DNA of 24,992 nucleotides from DATFXM01 sp035315885 (lineage in GTDB: Bacteria; Acidobacteriota; Blastocatellia; UBA7656): assembly GCA_035315885.1 (NCBI GenBank), contig DATFXM010000157.1, forward strand, positions 1 to 24,992, written 5' to 3'. The notes under the pieces were generated by a model. The model had not been told where the DNA came from, ran no database searches, and saw only the letters and a list, made by a program, of their open reading frames with translations. This document shows, in pieces, positions 1 to 8,142 of the stretch (positions within the stretch are counted from its first letter, which is position 1; the number at the start of each line of letters is the position of its first letter). The position numbers were made by a program, and so were the translations under genes.

Positions 1-103
1 TGACGCCGCTCTCGGGCCTGAAGAATCCCAGCAAATGATCAAACGAGCGATTCTCCATCATCAACACGACGATGTTGTTGATCTTTCCAAGCGAATCCGC
101 CAT
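1..103 (-). CDS. Phosphoesterase / phospholipase C family protein, N-terminal fragment
   Basis: Only the first 34 codons are present; the gene runs off the left edge of the window. The ATG at 103-101 is preceded by a clear GGAGGT (113-108). The visible peptide contains MENRSFDHLLGFF at about residues 16-28. This is the N-terminal signature of the phosphoesterase family that includes bacterial phospholipase C and acid phosphatase AcpA, in which the Glu and Asn of MEN lie in the metal/nucleophile region. Family members hydrolyse phosphodiester or phosphomonoester bonds, often on phospholipids. The substrate cannot be told from this fragment. No signal peptide precedes the motif, so export is not evident here. 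A palindromic repeat lies directly upstream and separates it from the PEBP gene on the same strand. Confidence 0.8.
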   Translation of the reverse strand, partial: MADSLGKINNIVVLMMENRSFDHLLGFFRPESGV

Positions 104-119
104 GGGGACCTCCAAGAAA

Positions 120-313
120 AGTGCTGAGTGCTGAGTCCCAACCCGGAAGGGGTTGCGGAACACATCGCATATTTCGTTTTGCCAGTCGACTTCTGCAACC
201 CCTTCAAGGTTGGATCCAAAATAGCAACGCTCGACCCAGGGTAGCCGCGGACTGCAACCCTGGGCTCTGTTCCGCAACCCCTTCGGGGTTGGCACTCAGC
301 ACTCAGCACTCAG
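120..313. repeat. Palindromic intergenic element with CACTCAG heptamers in both arms
   Basis: The left arm (about 120-165) has two and a half copies of AGTGCTG followed by CCCAACCCGGAAGGGGTTG and CGGAACA. The right arm (about 269-313) is its inverse: TGTTCCGCAACC, a perfect hairpin CAACCCC-TTC-GGGGTTG at 275-291, then three CACTCAG units at 293-313. The arms match over roughly 40 nt with few mismatches. The interior holds further degenerate copies of the CAACCCCTTC motif (near 196 and 252). No coding capacity was seen. It fills the gap between the PEBP and phosphoesterase genes, and the PEBP stop codon lies in the last heptamer. It looks like a non-autonomous, MITE-like or REP-like element; no target-site duplication was identified. 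Confidence 0.75.
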
Positions 314-774
314 CGCTTCTCATATGTTCCCATTACATACGCTGAACTCAATACGTGACCGTCCATTGCCCTCGTAACCTCGTTCTTGCCCAGACCCGCC
401 GACAGCTCTAACCGAATGTCTAAAGCATGCAAACGAAAAAAGTACCGATGGGCGTGTCCCCGCGGCGGACACGGACCTCCGTAGCCCAGCCGCCTGAAGT
501 CGTTGATACCCTGCATCGCTCCGTTCGATAAACTTTCCGTTCCCGGTACCCCTTCCGGCAATCCGGTAGCCGTTGTCGGAAGGTTGTATACAAGCCAATG
601 GACAAATGTCCCCGAAGGTGCGTCCGGATCCTCGCAGATCAGCACAACACTCTTCGCATCCCGTGGAATCGCCCTCCAGATAAGCGCAGGAGAAATGTCT
701 TCGCCCTCGCACGTGTACTTCATCGGAATCGGCTCGCCATCGGAAAAGGATGTGCTAGTGATCTGAATATGCAT
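310..774 (-). CDS. YbhB/YbcL-type PEBP (Raf kinase inhibitor-like) protein
   Basis: A 154-residue protein, the usual length for bacterial phosphatidylethanolamine-binding-protein homologues. Family motifs are intact: EDPDAPSG at 48-55 and HWLVYNLP at 59-66 (anion/ligand pocket), then GYGGPCPPRGHAHRYFFRLH at 97-116. There is no signal peptide, so a cytoplasmic location is expected. The bacterial proteins have no settled biochemical role; ligand binding and a possible inhibitor role are inferred from eukaryotic relatives. The ATG at 774 has an AAGGAGGC ribosome site at 792-785, spaced 10 nt. The TGA stop (312-310) is part of the CACTCAG heptamer array (CTGAGTG on the coding strand), so the 3' end of the gene merges into the repeat. 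Confidence 0.9.
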   Translation of the reverse strand: MHIQITSTSFSDGEPIPMKYTCEGEDISPALIWRAIPRDAKSVVLICEDPDAPSGTFVHWLVYNLPTTATGLPEGVPGTESLSNGAMQGINDFRRLGYGGPCPPRGHAHRYFFRLHALDIRLELSAGLGKNEVTRAMDGHVLSSAYVMGTYEKR

Positions 775-1054
775 GGCGTTGCAAGCCTCCTTCGGCGTGT
801 GCTTCTGGACCTTGGTCCAAACCGAGACCGCGACAGTCCGCCTGAAACTGCCTCGTTCCCCTAATCTGAACGACGAGATTTGGTTGCTGAGATATGCAAC
901 CTTCGTGCATTTGAAATTAATCGAGACTCAGCGCGCAAAGGCTTTCAGTGGTGAGGAGTTCAGAGGAAGGTTTATTAAAGAGTCTTCAGTGAAGAGAGTT
1001 CAGCTACAAGAAGCCAAAGCTCCGGTGAAAGTTGGGAACAAAACTGAACAGCGC

Positions 1055-3529
1055 TCATTCGCATTTGAGCGCGACCATCGGATCCACCTTTGTAGCCCTG
1101 CGAGCGGGTAAGTAGCACGCAAGGAGCGCTACAACCAAAAGCAATAGCGACAGAGAAGCAAAGGTCGTCGGATCGGTGGCACTTACTTCGAATAGCAAGC
1201 TCACCATCAATCGGGTGAGAGCCGCAGCGCCGGCAACCCCGAGTATCACGCCGCCGGCCGCAAGCTTCATCGTCTGTCCCACGACCAACCTCAACACGTC
1301 GCCCGGCTGCGCTCCGAGGGCGGTCCTCAAACCGATCTCGCGAGTTCTCTGCGTTACCGCATAACTCATCACCCCATAGATTCCCACCACCGCGAGCACC
1401 ATCGCCACTGCAGCGAACAGCGCAAGCAAAAACAGATAGAATCGAGGCGTGGCGATCGAGTCGTTGCGCCATTGGGCCACCGTCTTGACAGCATAGATCG
1501 GTTGATCACGGTCAACCTCCTGCACCTTCTCTCGGACGGCGGCGACGATTCGCTCCGGGTCGACCGAGGTTTTGACAACAAAACTCATTCCGTTAGCCGG
1601 CATCTCGAGGAACGGAAAGTAGGCCTGCACAAAACCGGCGGACTCGTCCGGCTTATAAAACTTGACGCTCCCGACCACTCCAATCACCGTCACCGGCGGA
1701 GTGTCCTTTCCCCCGCCCCAGACGATCTGTTTGCCGAGGGCACTTTCGTTTGGCCAGTGGCGACGCGCAAACTCTTCGTCAATGATCACTGACTTCGGTC
1801 CGCCCCTCGGTCGCTTTCCAGTATTCGGCTCCCCGAGCGCCTCCGTGCTGAGGTTCGATCGACTGTCTTCGCTGCTAAAATATCGCCCACTTTGCAACGG
1901 AATACCCATCGCGCGAAAGTAATCCGGACTCACAACGGAGAGTTCCATTGCCGGGTTGTGGCCGGGCGGAGCCGGCGGTTCGCCGACTACTTGAAAACCG
2001 GTCTGCCAATCGTATCCATCCATCGGAACGCGCGACGCAATCGCGACCTCTTTCACGCCGGGCAGCCCGCGCAAACTGTCCGTAACCTGGTCATAGAAAT
2101 TTATCCAGTTCTGCTCGTTCGGATACTTTTTCTGGGGCAACTGCACGCGAACGGTCAACACGTTATCTTCTACAAAACCGAGTTTGACCTGTTGCAGACG
2201 CTGAAAGCTCCTCATGAGAAGGCCCGCACCGATCAGCAGTAACAAAGTGAAAGCGACTTCTGCGACAATCAGAGCCTGACGGAGTCGATGACGACCGCCG
2301 GTGGTGTTTCGCGACGTTTCCTTGAGCGCCTCCTGAACGTCAGCTCGGCTTGATTGCAACGCTGGTGCGAGTCCAAACACAACTCCAGTGATCACTGAGA
2401 CCGCGGCGGTGAAGCCCAGCACGCGATAGTCCAGACCTATTTCGCTCGAACGCGGGATGCTGTCGCCACTGAACGATAAAATCAGGTCAATGCCCCAGCC
2501 TGCGAGCAGTAGGCCCAGGCTCCCGCCCACAACGCTGAGCAATACGCTTTCAGTTAGCAACTGTCTGACTACTCGCCATCGAGAAGCGCCAAGCGCTACA
2601 CGGACTGCCATCTCTCTTTGACGAACGGCCGAGCGCGCCAGCATAAGATTTGCGACGTTCGCGCAGGCAATGAGCAGCACTAACCCAACGGCGCCAAGTA
2701 TCAGCCATAGTGCCTGGCGAACATTGCTGACGTAGTCTTCCAGAAGCGGCACCACTCGAATACGCAAATCCTTGTTAATCTCGGGATACTGCTGCTCGAG
2801 TTGCAGTGCAATACTATCGAGATCGGCCCGAGCCTGTTCCAGCGTTACCCCGGGATTGAGGCGAGCAATCCCCCTGAGTCCGGGGTGATTGTCGCGACGA
2901 TTCAGCCAGGGGTCGTTTGCGAGTTGACCAATCGGAACCCAGAGATCTGTCTTCCGGGCATAGGCCAAGTCGGCCGGCATCACTCCAATTATTGTGTAAG
3001 GGCGTTCGCTTAGAATCACCGCCCGATCCAGAACGTTCGGATCCTTGCCAAATCTCCTCTCCCACAAGCCATAGCTAAGAACTACGACCGGCGGCGCTCC
3101 GACTTGGTCCTCGTCATTTGTGAACAGACGCCCGAGTGCTGGCCGCACGCGTAACGCCCTAAAAAGGTCGGCGGAGGCCTGTCCCGTTCGAAGCCGCTCG
3201 GGCTCGCCGCTTCCGGTGAGGTTGTAATCTCGAAAGTTCGCCACGCCGATGCTCTCGAAAGAGTGATTGCGCTCGCGCCAGTCGACAAAATCTGGATACG
3301 AGATTGACATTGAGTCGAAGCTTGGGTTGCGCTCACTCAGGAAGACGAGCCGATCAGCCTCTTCATATGGCAACTGGCGCAGCAACACCGCATTGATGAC
3401 GCTGAATATTGCAGTATTCGCTCCAATGCCGAGGGCAAGGGTCACCACAGAGATCAGCGCGAAGCCCGGGCTCTTGAGCAGCATCCGCGCACCATATCGC
3501 AAGTCACGCCAGAGTGTGTTCATCGTCAT
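1055..3529 (-). CDS. ADOP-family MacB/FtsX-like ABC transporter permease
   Basis: An 824-residue membrane protein with two FtsX-type permease modules separated by MacB-type periplasmic regions. Likely membrane segments lie near residues 22-49, 271-297, 328-350, 371-391, 417-440, 697-720, 750-775 and 787-807. The conserved FtsX loop occurs twice: REMAVRVALGASRWRVVRQL (305-324) and REIGLRTALGAQPGDVLRLV (730-749). The C-terminus PARRATKVDPMVAL is typical of the family. No cognate ATP-binding subunit is adjacent, which fits the acidobacterial duplicated orphan permeases; related MacB systems export macrolides, peptides or lipoproteins, but the substrate here is unknown. Unlike the second copy at 12092 it lacks the N-terminal cytosolic prefix and has no PadR gene. 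Start chosen at 3529; the in-frame ATG at 3523 is possible, and no strong ribosome site favours either. Confidence 0.9.
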   Translation of the reverse strand: MTMNTLWRDLRYGARMLLKSPGFALISVVTLALGIGANTAIFSVINAVLLRQLPYEEADRLVFLSERNPSFDSMSISYPDFVDWRERNHSFESIGVANFRDYNLTGSGEPERLRTGQASADLFRALRVRPALGRLFTNDEDQVGAPPVVVLSYGLWERRFGKDPNVLDRAVILSERPYTIIGVMPADLAYARKTDLWVPIGQLANDPWLNRRDNHPGLRGIARLNPGVTLEQARADLDSIALQLEQQYPEINKDLRIRVVPLLEDYVSNVRQALWLILGAVGLVLLIACANVANLMLARSAVRQREMAVRVALGASRWRVVRQLLTESVLLSVVGGSLGLLLAGWGIDLILSFSGDSIPRSSEIGLDYRVLGFTAAVSVITGVVFGLAPALQSSRADVQEALKETSRNTTGGRHRLRQALIVAEVAFTLLLLIGAGLLMRSFQRLQQVKLGFVEDNVLTVRVQLPQKKYPNEQNWINFYDQVTDSLRGLPGVKEVAIASRVPMDGYDWQTGFQVVGEPPAPPGHNPAMELSVVSPDYFRAMGIPLQSGRYFSSEDSRSNLSTEALGEPNTGKRPRGGPKSVIIDEEFARRHWPNESALGKQIVWGGGKDTPPVTVIGVVGSVKFYKPDESAGFVQAYFPFLEMPANGMSFVVKTSVDPERIVAAVREKVQEVDRDQPIYAVKTVAQWRNDSIATPRFYLFLLALFAAVAMVLAVVGIYGVMSYAVTQRTREIGLRTALGAQPGDVLRLVVGQTMKLAAGGVILGVAGAAALTRLMVSLLFEVSATDPTTFASLSLLLLVVALLACYLPARRATKVDPMVALKCE

Positions 3530-3904
3530 TTCTCAGCGATCAGTCTTAGAGCTTGTACTCGGAGTGGTACCTGCTGAAAGAAATCAAAACATGTGCCAGG
3601 CGCCAACCGCGCCGGGATGTTGCATCGGGCTCTCTCTGGTATTCGCAGTGACGGTTCTGCAAACGTGCATACGTTGGGTTTGAACGCTTTGCAGTCCGCA
3701 AGAGCTCAATAGATCGGATCTCCTATTCGCGGTGATTCTCGCAGCCCTTGGCGTCGTCGGCGGTCTGTTTCGCTTGCGGGATTGTACTGTCCCACTTTCG
3801 GAGGGTCGAGCTCGAAGACGGGTCGTTACTCAAAAGGCAGTAGCCCCGATGTGCCATACCGTGGGTACATGCGGCCGTTCCCATGCAACAACTGGGGCTC
3901 TGCG
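3530..3904. other. Non-coding gap between the GMC gene and the ADOP permease
   Basis: These 375 nt carry no credible gene. Just downstream of the GMC stop codon is an inverted repeat AGCCCC (3842-3847) / GGGGCT (3894-3899) with 46 nt between, possibly the 3' structure of the operon transcript, but it has no T-run and weak internal pairing. Nearer the permease, the minus strand reads TGGCACATGTTTTGAT (3598-3583). This resembles a sigma-54 -24/-12 element, but the C of the -12 GC is replaced by A. No convincing sigma-70 promoter was seen. Confidence 0.5.
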
Positions 3905-5776
3905 TCAGGAGGATAAATCCTTTCGAAGAATGGTATCTGCCGCCCACAGTGCAAGCGCCGCAATCGTCAGGGTCGGATTAGCGGTCGCCACCGTGGGAAA
4001 AACACCGCTGCCCACCAGGAAAAGATTAGGGTGATCCCACGACCGCTGCTCACGGTTCACCACCGAGTTTTCCTTGGTGGTACCCATACGATAGGTCCCG
4101 ACGATGTGACCCGAGCCGAAAAACTTCAGACGAGTCGGCTTTCCGTTTATGTCTACCATGAACGTCGAAGGATCGGTCGGATCGGCCGGCGCAGTGAACT
4201 GCACCGCTTTCAGTTTGTCGAAGATCGCATCAGCAGTCTGTTTCGCCGCCGCCATCCCTGCCTTTGTGTAAGGCGAAAGATCATATTTAATGGAAGGCCT
4301 GCGCAAGCCGAGGTGATCGGTTTGCGAGGACAGGCTCACGCAGTTGGATGTTTCCGGCGACTGCTCAACCAGGAAACCGAGTCTAAACTGTCTTGTCAAC
4401 TTGTCATTCAACGCATTGACCAGTGCCTGACCGGACAACGCCTGCGGCGAACCTCCGCTGCCGGCGGTGTTCAGGCCGCTCAGATTCAACCCGTTGATGA
4501 AGTCCACGGTAGTAGTATCCGGATCGCCAATTGGGAAGTTCCATCCTTCGTTGCCGATCTCGATGCGGAATGGCGCGTGCTGCGACCTGAAGGCTCCGTC
4601 CCGAAGGTTCTCGATTCCCGATGTGGACAGCGGACCTCTGTATCCGAAGACTGGCTTTGGCATCAGTGCCCACGCCAGGTACAGCGGATGATCCATGAGA
4701 TTCTTGCCCACAAGCAGACTGCTGTTAGCCACGCCGTTTTTCAGTCGACCTTGATTGTCCGACAAGAGAAGGAGCCTGGGCGTTTCGATGGCGTTCGACG
4801 CAATGACGTAGACTTTGCCGCTGATGCTGCCCGATCCCGTCTTAGGTCCGGACTGCCCCTTATACTGGATGTAGTTGATCTGACTGACGCGCCCATTCGC
4901 GTCGATGACCACTTCATTAGCGACGGTCTGCGAGAGGATCTCGACATTACCAGTATCCAGAGCCTGGTTGAGAGTCACGCTTGGATCATACTTTGCCTGT
5001 ATCGGACAGATGGGAATGCAATTGGTGTTGCCGGCGCAGACTCTTCGATTCTGATATGGCTGCGAGTTGCGACCGGCAGGAGTGCTTGTGACGTTGACTG
5101 GAATCCCGAAGAACTGCATGCCGTCGACCGCGGAGCTGACCGCCTGATCCACGAGCGACATCGGAATCTTGGGCATCGGATACGAGTATCCCGGTGGAAA
5201 AGTGACTCCCAAATACTCCTGCTCACCAATGTCTGCCGACACGCCGATCTCATGCTCGGCCTTGCCATACCAACTGCTCAGGTCATCGTAGGAGATCGGC
5301 CAATCCACCTCCTGATGATATTGTCGATCAACGCAAAAATCGTTCGGTACGAAACGCAGGCTTGTGCCCAGCCAGTGGCGCATCGTCCCTCCGGCAATAC
5401 GTTCGTAGGTGCTTCCGAACGCGAGCGGCCCGTCCTGGGTCAGATAACTCAGATTCGGATTCTGCCACGTCTTTTGTGAGAGAGTGAGAACGGTCGGCCG
5501 GCCGGCGTTCAACGTCGAAGGATCGGTCAGCGTGCTCGAGCCTGGAGGGTTAAACAAGTCGGGTGTGTACGGCGACTCCGGCACCTTCGCCACCGTCGTA
5601 TAGAACCTCTGCATGAAGTCGACGTTGTTTGGGGGTATGGCAGCGCCCGCCTCCAGGATCAGGACCTTCTTGCCGGCAAGGCCGAGTTGCTTTGCGATCA
5701 TCGCGCAGGAGACTCCCGCCCCCACAATCACGACATCGTAGGATGACAGCTTGGGTTGGTTCATGCCTGAGCTCAT
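3905..5776 (-). CDS. GMC-family FAD dehydrogenase large subunit with a predicted [3Fe-4S] site
   Basis: A 623-residue flavoprotein. The N-terminal Rossmann motif is VVIVGAGVSCAM (15-26) with ribose-binding Glu42 in LILEAG. The C-terminal GMC domain has GSGHIVGTYRMG (catalytic His557) and TANPTLTIAAL (Asn600). Residues 244-263 contain Cys247-x5-Cys253-x3-Cys257 in CAGNTNCIPICP. As recalled, this is the spacing of the [3Fe-4S] cysteines of direct-electron-transfer FAD-glucose dehydrogenase (C212/C218/C222 in Burkholderia cepacia). It therefore probably oxidises a sugar or alcohol and passes electrons through FAD and the cluster to a cytochrome. It is about 80 residues longer than that relative. 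The ATG at 5776 overlaps the small-subunit stop by ATGA and follows GGAGG (5787-5783). A longer open frame to 6010 only shadows the upstream gene. No signal peptide is present. The actual substrate is unknown. Confidence 0.88.
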   Translation of the reverse strand: MSSGMNQPKLSSYDVVIVGAGVSCAMIAKQLGLAGKKVLILEAGAAIPPNNVDFMQRFYTTVAKVPESPYTPDLFNPPGSSTLTDPSTLNAGRPTVLTLSQKTWQNPNLSYLTQDGPLAFGSTYERIAGGTMRHWLGTSLRFVPNDFCVDRQYHQEVDWPISYDDLSSWYGKAEHEIGVSADIGEQEYLGVTFPPGYSYPMPKIPMSLVDQAVSSAVDGMQFFGIPVNVTSTPAGRNSQPYQNRRVCAGNTNCIPICPIQAKYDPSVTLNQALDTGNVEILSQTVANEVVIDANGRVSQINYIQYKGQSGPKTGSGSISGKVYVIASNAIETPRLLLLSDNQGRLKNGVANSSLLVGKNLMDHPLYLAWALMPKPVFGYRGPLSTSGIENLRDGAFRSQHAPFRIEIGNEGWNFPIGDPDTTTVDFINGLNLSGLNTAGSGGSPQALSGQALVNALNDKLTRQFRLGFLVEQSPETSNCVSLSSQTDHLGLRRPSIKYDLSPYTKAGMAAAKQTADAIFDKLKAVQFTAPADPTDPSTFMVDINGKPTRLKFFGSGHIVGTYRMGTTKENSVVNREQRSWDHPNLFLVGSGVFPTVATANPTLTIAALALWAADTILRKDLSS

Positions 5777-6276
5777 GATTGACCTCCGTTTCCGCCCACG
5801 AAGTCTGCCAGTGTCGGCGGGTCTTCCGACCACGCGCCAAAGGTGAAGTTGCTGTAACCCATTGGATGAGCCTGCGCCACGTTCCACGCCCATCCTTGCG
5901 TATATGCGTCGGCGGAGATCACACCTGCCGAAGGAACCGGAGGAGGCGGCGGATTGGGCGAATTGTATTTTTGGAGCGTCGCCGGCTCGTACCACGAGCC
6001 GAGATACCACATCAGGATTATGCTGCGCGCCAGGTATTTGATCGCCGCACCCGATTGATTGAAGATGATATTGGCAATTGTCGCGGGATCCTGCCCCTGG
6101 TTCTGCTGGAAGATGCCGAGCAACTGAGTGAAAGCGATCGGCTCTTTTCCCTGCACGAAATTGAAGTACGTCTGCTTGATATCCACCGGATCGAGCAGGG
6201 GTGCAAGCTTTGATGAATCGACCCCCGTCAGCACCGCTGATAGGCCTACGAACAGATCAATTGGTGAGTTACTCAT
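5773..6276 (-). CDS. Sugar-dehydrogenase complex small (gamma) subunit, FAD-SLDH/FdhS type
   Basis: A 167-residue protein resembling the small subunit of membrane sorbitol, fructose and FAD-glucose dehydrogenases. The N-terminus SPIDLFVGLSAVLTGVDSS matches the family's D-x-F-x-x-L-S-x-x-LTG opening. ARSIILMWYLGSWYEP (about 84-99) matches the conserved A-x-x-IL-x-x-WYLG helix, and FGAWSEDPP near the C-terminus matches the family's G-F/Y-W-A-x-x-P ending. In the family it chaperones the GMC subunit and normally carries the Tat signal that exports the complex. No twin-arginine signal is visible here, even if translation began upstream at 6312. Start chosen at 6276 because AAGGAG (6290-6285) sits 8 nt before it. 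It overlaps the GMC gene by 4 nt, indicating translational coupling and a fixed partnership. Confidence 0.8.
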   Translation of the reverse strand: MSNSPIDLFVGLSAVLTGVDSSKLAPLLDPVDIKQTYFNFVQGKEPIAFTQLLGIFQQNQGQDPATIANIIFNQSGAAIKYLARSIILMWYLGSWYEPATLQKYNSPNPPPPPVPSAGVISADAYTQGWAWNVAQAHPMGYSNFTFGAWSEDPPTLADFVGGNGGQS

Positions 6277-6315
6277 AAGCTGAGCTCCTTGTCGGCTCGC
6301 GCCGCGTTGCACTCC

Positions 6316-7683
6316 TCACTTCGCCGACTGGGCACGTTCGAGGATGTAGGTAAAATCAGACGTCTTGCCCTTTGTAGTGGCAGCGTTGCCGTGGCAAGCG
6401 ATGCAGCTCGACGACGCCTGCGGCGTGGTGCCCTGCACATAAGTTTCCATGGTGGTGTTCGCCAGATATGTAGGTGCAGGCACCCCGTTAGGATCCGTCT
6501 TGCTTTGACCATCCGTCGGCCATTGCGTGCTTATCAGTTTGTAGTTCGCCCAGACAGTCCCCTTCAATATTCCCTGAAACTGCGCGTTCAGCTTGTTGAC
6601 GTCATCCATCAAATTGACCACGCGAACAATCTGACTCTTGAACCCGCCGGGGAAGGGGACGGCGTTCGGATCCCAGGGCCTGGGCGGCGGGTCGTTGACT
6701 TTGCAGTTCTTGCACGCCGGATTGTAGAAGTTATACCGCTTGGCGAGCTTCTTTGAGTTGACATCTGACTGCGTGGGCACGTTGTCGACGTGCTCGAATG
6801 TAGACCAGACCCACTGGGGTTCGACCTGAGTCTTATGCGAGATGTGCAGACCTACGAGTCCTACCGTTGCGACGCTGCAGGACTCCGCGATTTTGGGGTT
6901 CGTTGACGGCGCCTGGTAGACCAGCACCTTTGCCGTGTGAAACCGGCTCGGATCGTCTACCTTCGGGTCGAGTATCTTCCAGGCCGCTTTGATCATGATC
7001 GACCCTACGGTTCCGGTGGACCCGCTGGTGACCTGACCGATTGGGAAGGTAATCGTTCCCGAGAATTTCGCTTGTCCTTGCTGATTGTAGAGCTGATTCT
7101 GCACGATGAACTCAAACATCGGCCGATTCACAAGTATTTCGTAGTGCACGTACTGGCCTTGTTGATCGATAAGCGGGCCGGTTAGAAACGGCTGCACGCT
7201 TTCAGTCAAAACGTTGGGAGTCTTGCCGACCATCACCAATACTGTCGCGCCTGCGGGCGCGTTCGGACATTTCGAAGGCCGGATTGGCGGCGCACCCCAC
7301 GGGGGCGGCGAGCTCCCATCGGGCAGCATGATGTCCTGAGACTCCTTGAACTGCTCCCAGATAGTAGGTGCGTCTTTTCCGATCGTGCCGCCTGCAGCCG
7401 GAGAGTTGAGCGCAATAAACGTCAGCCACGAGTAGAAATCGAATGCCTTTTGCAGATTGTCCAGAGTGATCGGTTGAATCACCGTGACCGCGCAAGGAAG
7501 TCCGCTCGTCAGAAGAGCCGGCGTGACCGGGGTGTCCGGTCTCGTAACGTTGCAGTTGTTCACGGTGGGGTTTATCGGAACAGTCGGCGATTGAGGTTGC
7601 GCCAATCGCACAAACGGAGCCAGGAACAACAAGCTCAGAGTGAGCCGGGCAGCAATTGCGATTGTCTTCGCTGCGGTTTTCAC
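6316..7683 (-). CDS. Exported monoheme c-type cytochrome-like protein
   Basis: A 455-residue protein with a Sec signal peptide (basic n-region, then a hydrophobic stretch to about residue 28, likely cleaved near 31). A single heme-c motif CIACH is at 427-431 in a short C-terminal segment. The long middle region has no fold I can name. It includes SWLTFIALNSP (about 85-95), GLHISHKTQ (278-286) and WVWSTFEHVDN (291-301), which look conserved; a second cysteine pair CKNCK (324-328) lacks a heme His. It starts with GTG at 7683: GAGGAG (7697-7692) is spaced 8 nt from it, while the nearby ATG at 7690 is out of frame. It lies between an ABM protein and the dehydrogenase small subunit. By context it is the likely electron acceptor, replacing the usual triheme cytochrome of this enzyme class; that role is inferred. 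Confidence 0.75.
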   Translation of the reverse strand: MKTAAKTIAIAARLTLSLLFLAPFVRLAQPQSPTVPINPTVNNCNVTRPDTPVTPALLTSGLPCAVTVIQPITLDNLQKAFDFYSWLTFIALNSPAAGGTIGKDAPTIWEQFKESQDIMLPDGSSPPPWGAPPIRPSKCPNAPAGATVLVMVGKTPNVLTESVQPFLTGPLIDQQGQYVHYEILVNRPMFEFIVQNQLYNQQGQAKFSGTITFPIGQVTSGSTGTVGSIMIKAAWKILDPKVDDPSRFHTAKVLVYQAPSTNPKIAESCSVATVGLVGLHISHKTQVEPQWVWSTFEHVDNVPTQSDVNSKKLAKRYNFYNPACKNCKVNDPPPRPWDPNAVPFPGGFKSQIVRVVNLMDDVNKLNAQFQGILKGTVWANYKLISTQWPTDGQSKTDPNGVPAPTYLANTTMETYVQGTTPQASSSCIACHGNAATTKGKTSDFTYILERAQSAK

Positions 7684-7699
7684 AATTCATCTCCTCATC

Positions 7700-8059
7700 T
7701 TACTCGGTGACCATTTGCGGGCGGACGTACCCGACTTCCCGCTTCACCCATTCAGCCAGGACAAACAAGTTATCGTTGTTGGTCAGAAAAAGTCCCTTGT
7801 ACTTCTTCAGCCAGTTCTGGAAGATCGGTCCGTTCAGATGCTTCTGGAATGCCTGTTTGGAGGCGAAGACTGAAACGAAGATTACCTCGTTCTCGGGAGG
7901 AGTCGGAAAGTTGGTCATTTGGAAATCAGGCGTGTTGATCGTATACATCAGGACGAAAGGCTCCTTCGTTCGAACTTCTTTCTCGAGGATCTTCAGGGCG
8001 GCAATCGCCTTTGTGCGCTTGCCTTCGAGAATGGTCCACTTTGCGATGATCATATGCAT
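7700..8059 (-). CDS. ABM (antibiotic biosynthesis monooxygenase-like) domain protein
   Basis: A 119-residue protein predicted to form a dimeric alpha-beta barrel. It opens with the beta strand MHMIIAKWTILEG, followed by a helix and ALKILEKEVRTKEPFVLMYT, then a strand EVIFVSVFASKQAFQKHLNG where the helix supplies a conserved-looking His. This layout is typical of ABM/YgiN-type small proteins, which include cofactor-free quinol or polyketide monooxygenases and heme-degrading enzymes, but many are uncharacterised. No signal peptide. The ATG at 8059 has GGGAGG (8076-8071) 11 nt upstream; a second in-frame ATG at 8053 is less well placed. It is the second gene of the redox operon, 16 nt from the cytochrome gene. 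Its substrate and reaction cannot be deduced. Confidence 0.7.
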   Translation of the reverse strand: MHMIIAKWTILEGKRTKAIAALKILEKEVRTKEPFVLMYTINTPDFQMTNFPTPPENEVIFVSVFASKQAFQKHLNGPIFQNWLKKYKGLFLTNNDNLFVLAEWVKREVGYVRPQMVTE

Positions 8060-8142
8060 GGCTTACCTGACCTCCCAGAATGCGCAAAGAGATTGCTGTT
8101 CGCGCTCTCGAGACTGATCTGCCAGCTCTCGAGCGTCGAGCG

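Noticed and set aside
806..819. TGGACC-TT-GGTCCA dyad upstream of the PEBP gene as an operator
   Set aside because: Only a 6-bp arm length, with no promoter recognised around it; too weak to annotate.
3583..3598. Sigma-54-like promoter TGGCAC-N5-TTGA before the first ADOP permease
   Set aside because: The essential GC at -12 is GA, and no enhancer-binding regulator or upstream activator site was seen; a chance match is likely.
4031..5479. A 482-codon open frame on the plus strand opposite the GMC gene
   Set aside because: It is antisense to a gene with clear GMC motifs; its translation is rich in Arg, His and Ile with no recognisable domain, as expected for a shadow frame in GC-rich DNA.
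5777..6010. A 78-codon N-terminal extension of the GMC protein
   Set aside because: It lies wholly inside the small-subunit gene, has no family similarity, and the ATG at 5776 has a proper ribosome site and an ATGA overlap.
6700..6714. CKNCK in the heme protein as a second heme site
   Set aside because: CxxCK attachment is known only in NrfA-type proteins with dedicated maturation enzymes, none of which are seen here; kept only as a remark.
8104..8133. Direct repeats GCTCTCGAG between the BBE and ABM genes
   Set aside because: Only two copies of 9 nt inside a short intra-operon gap; no structure or function supported.
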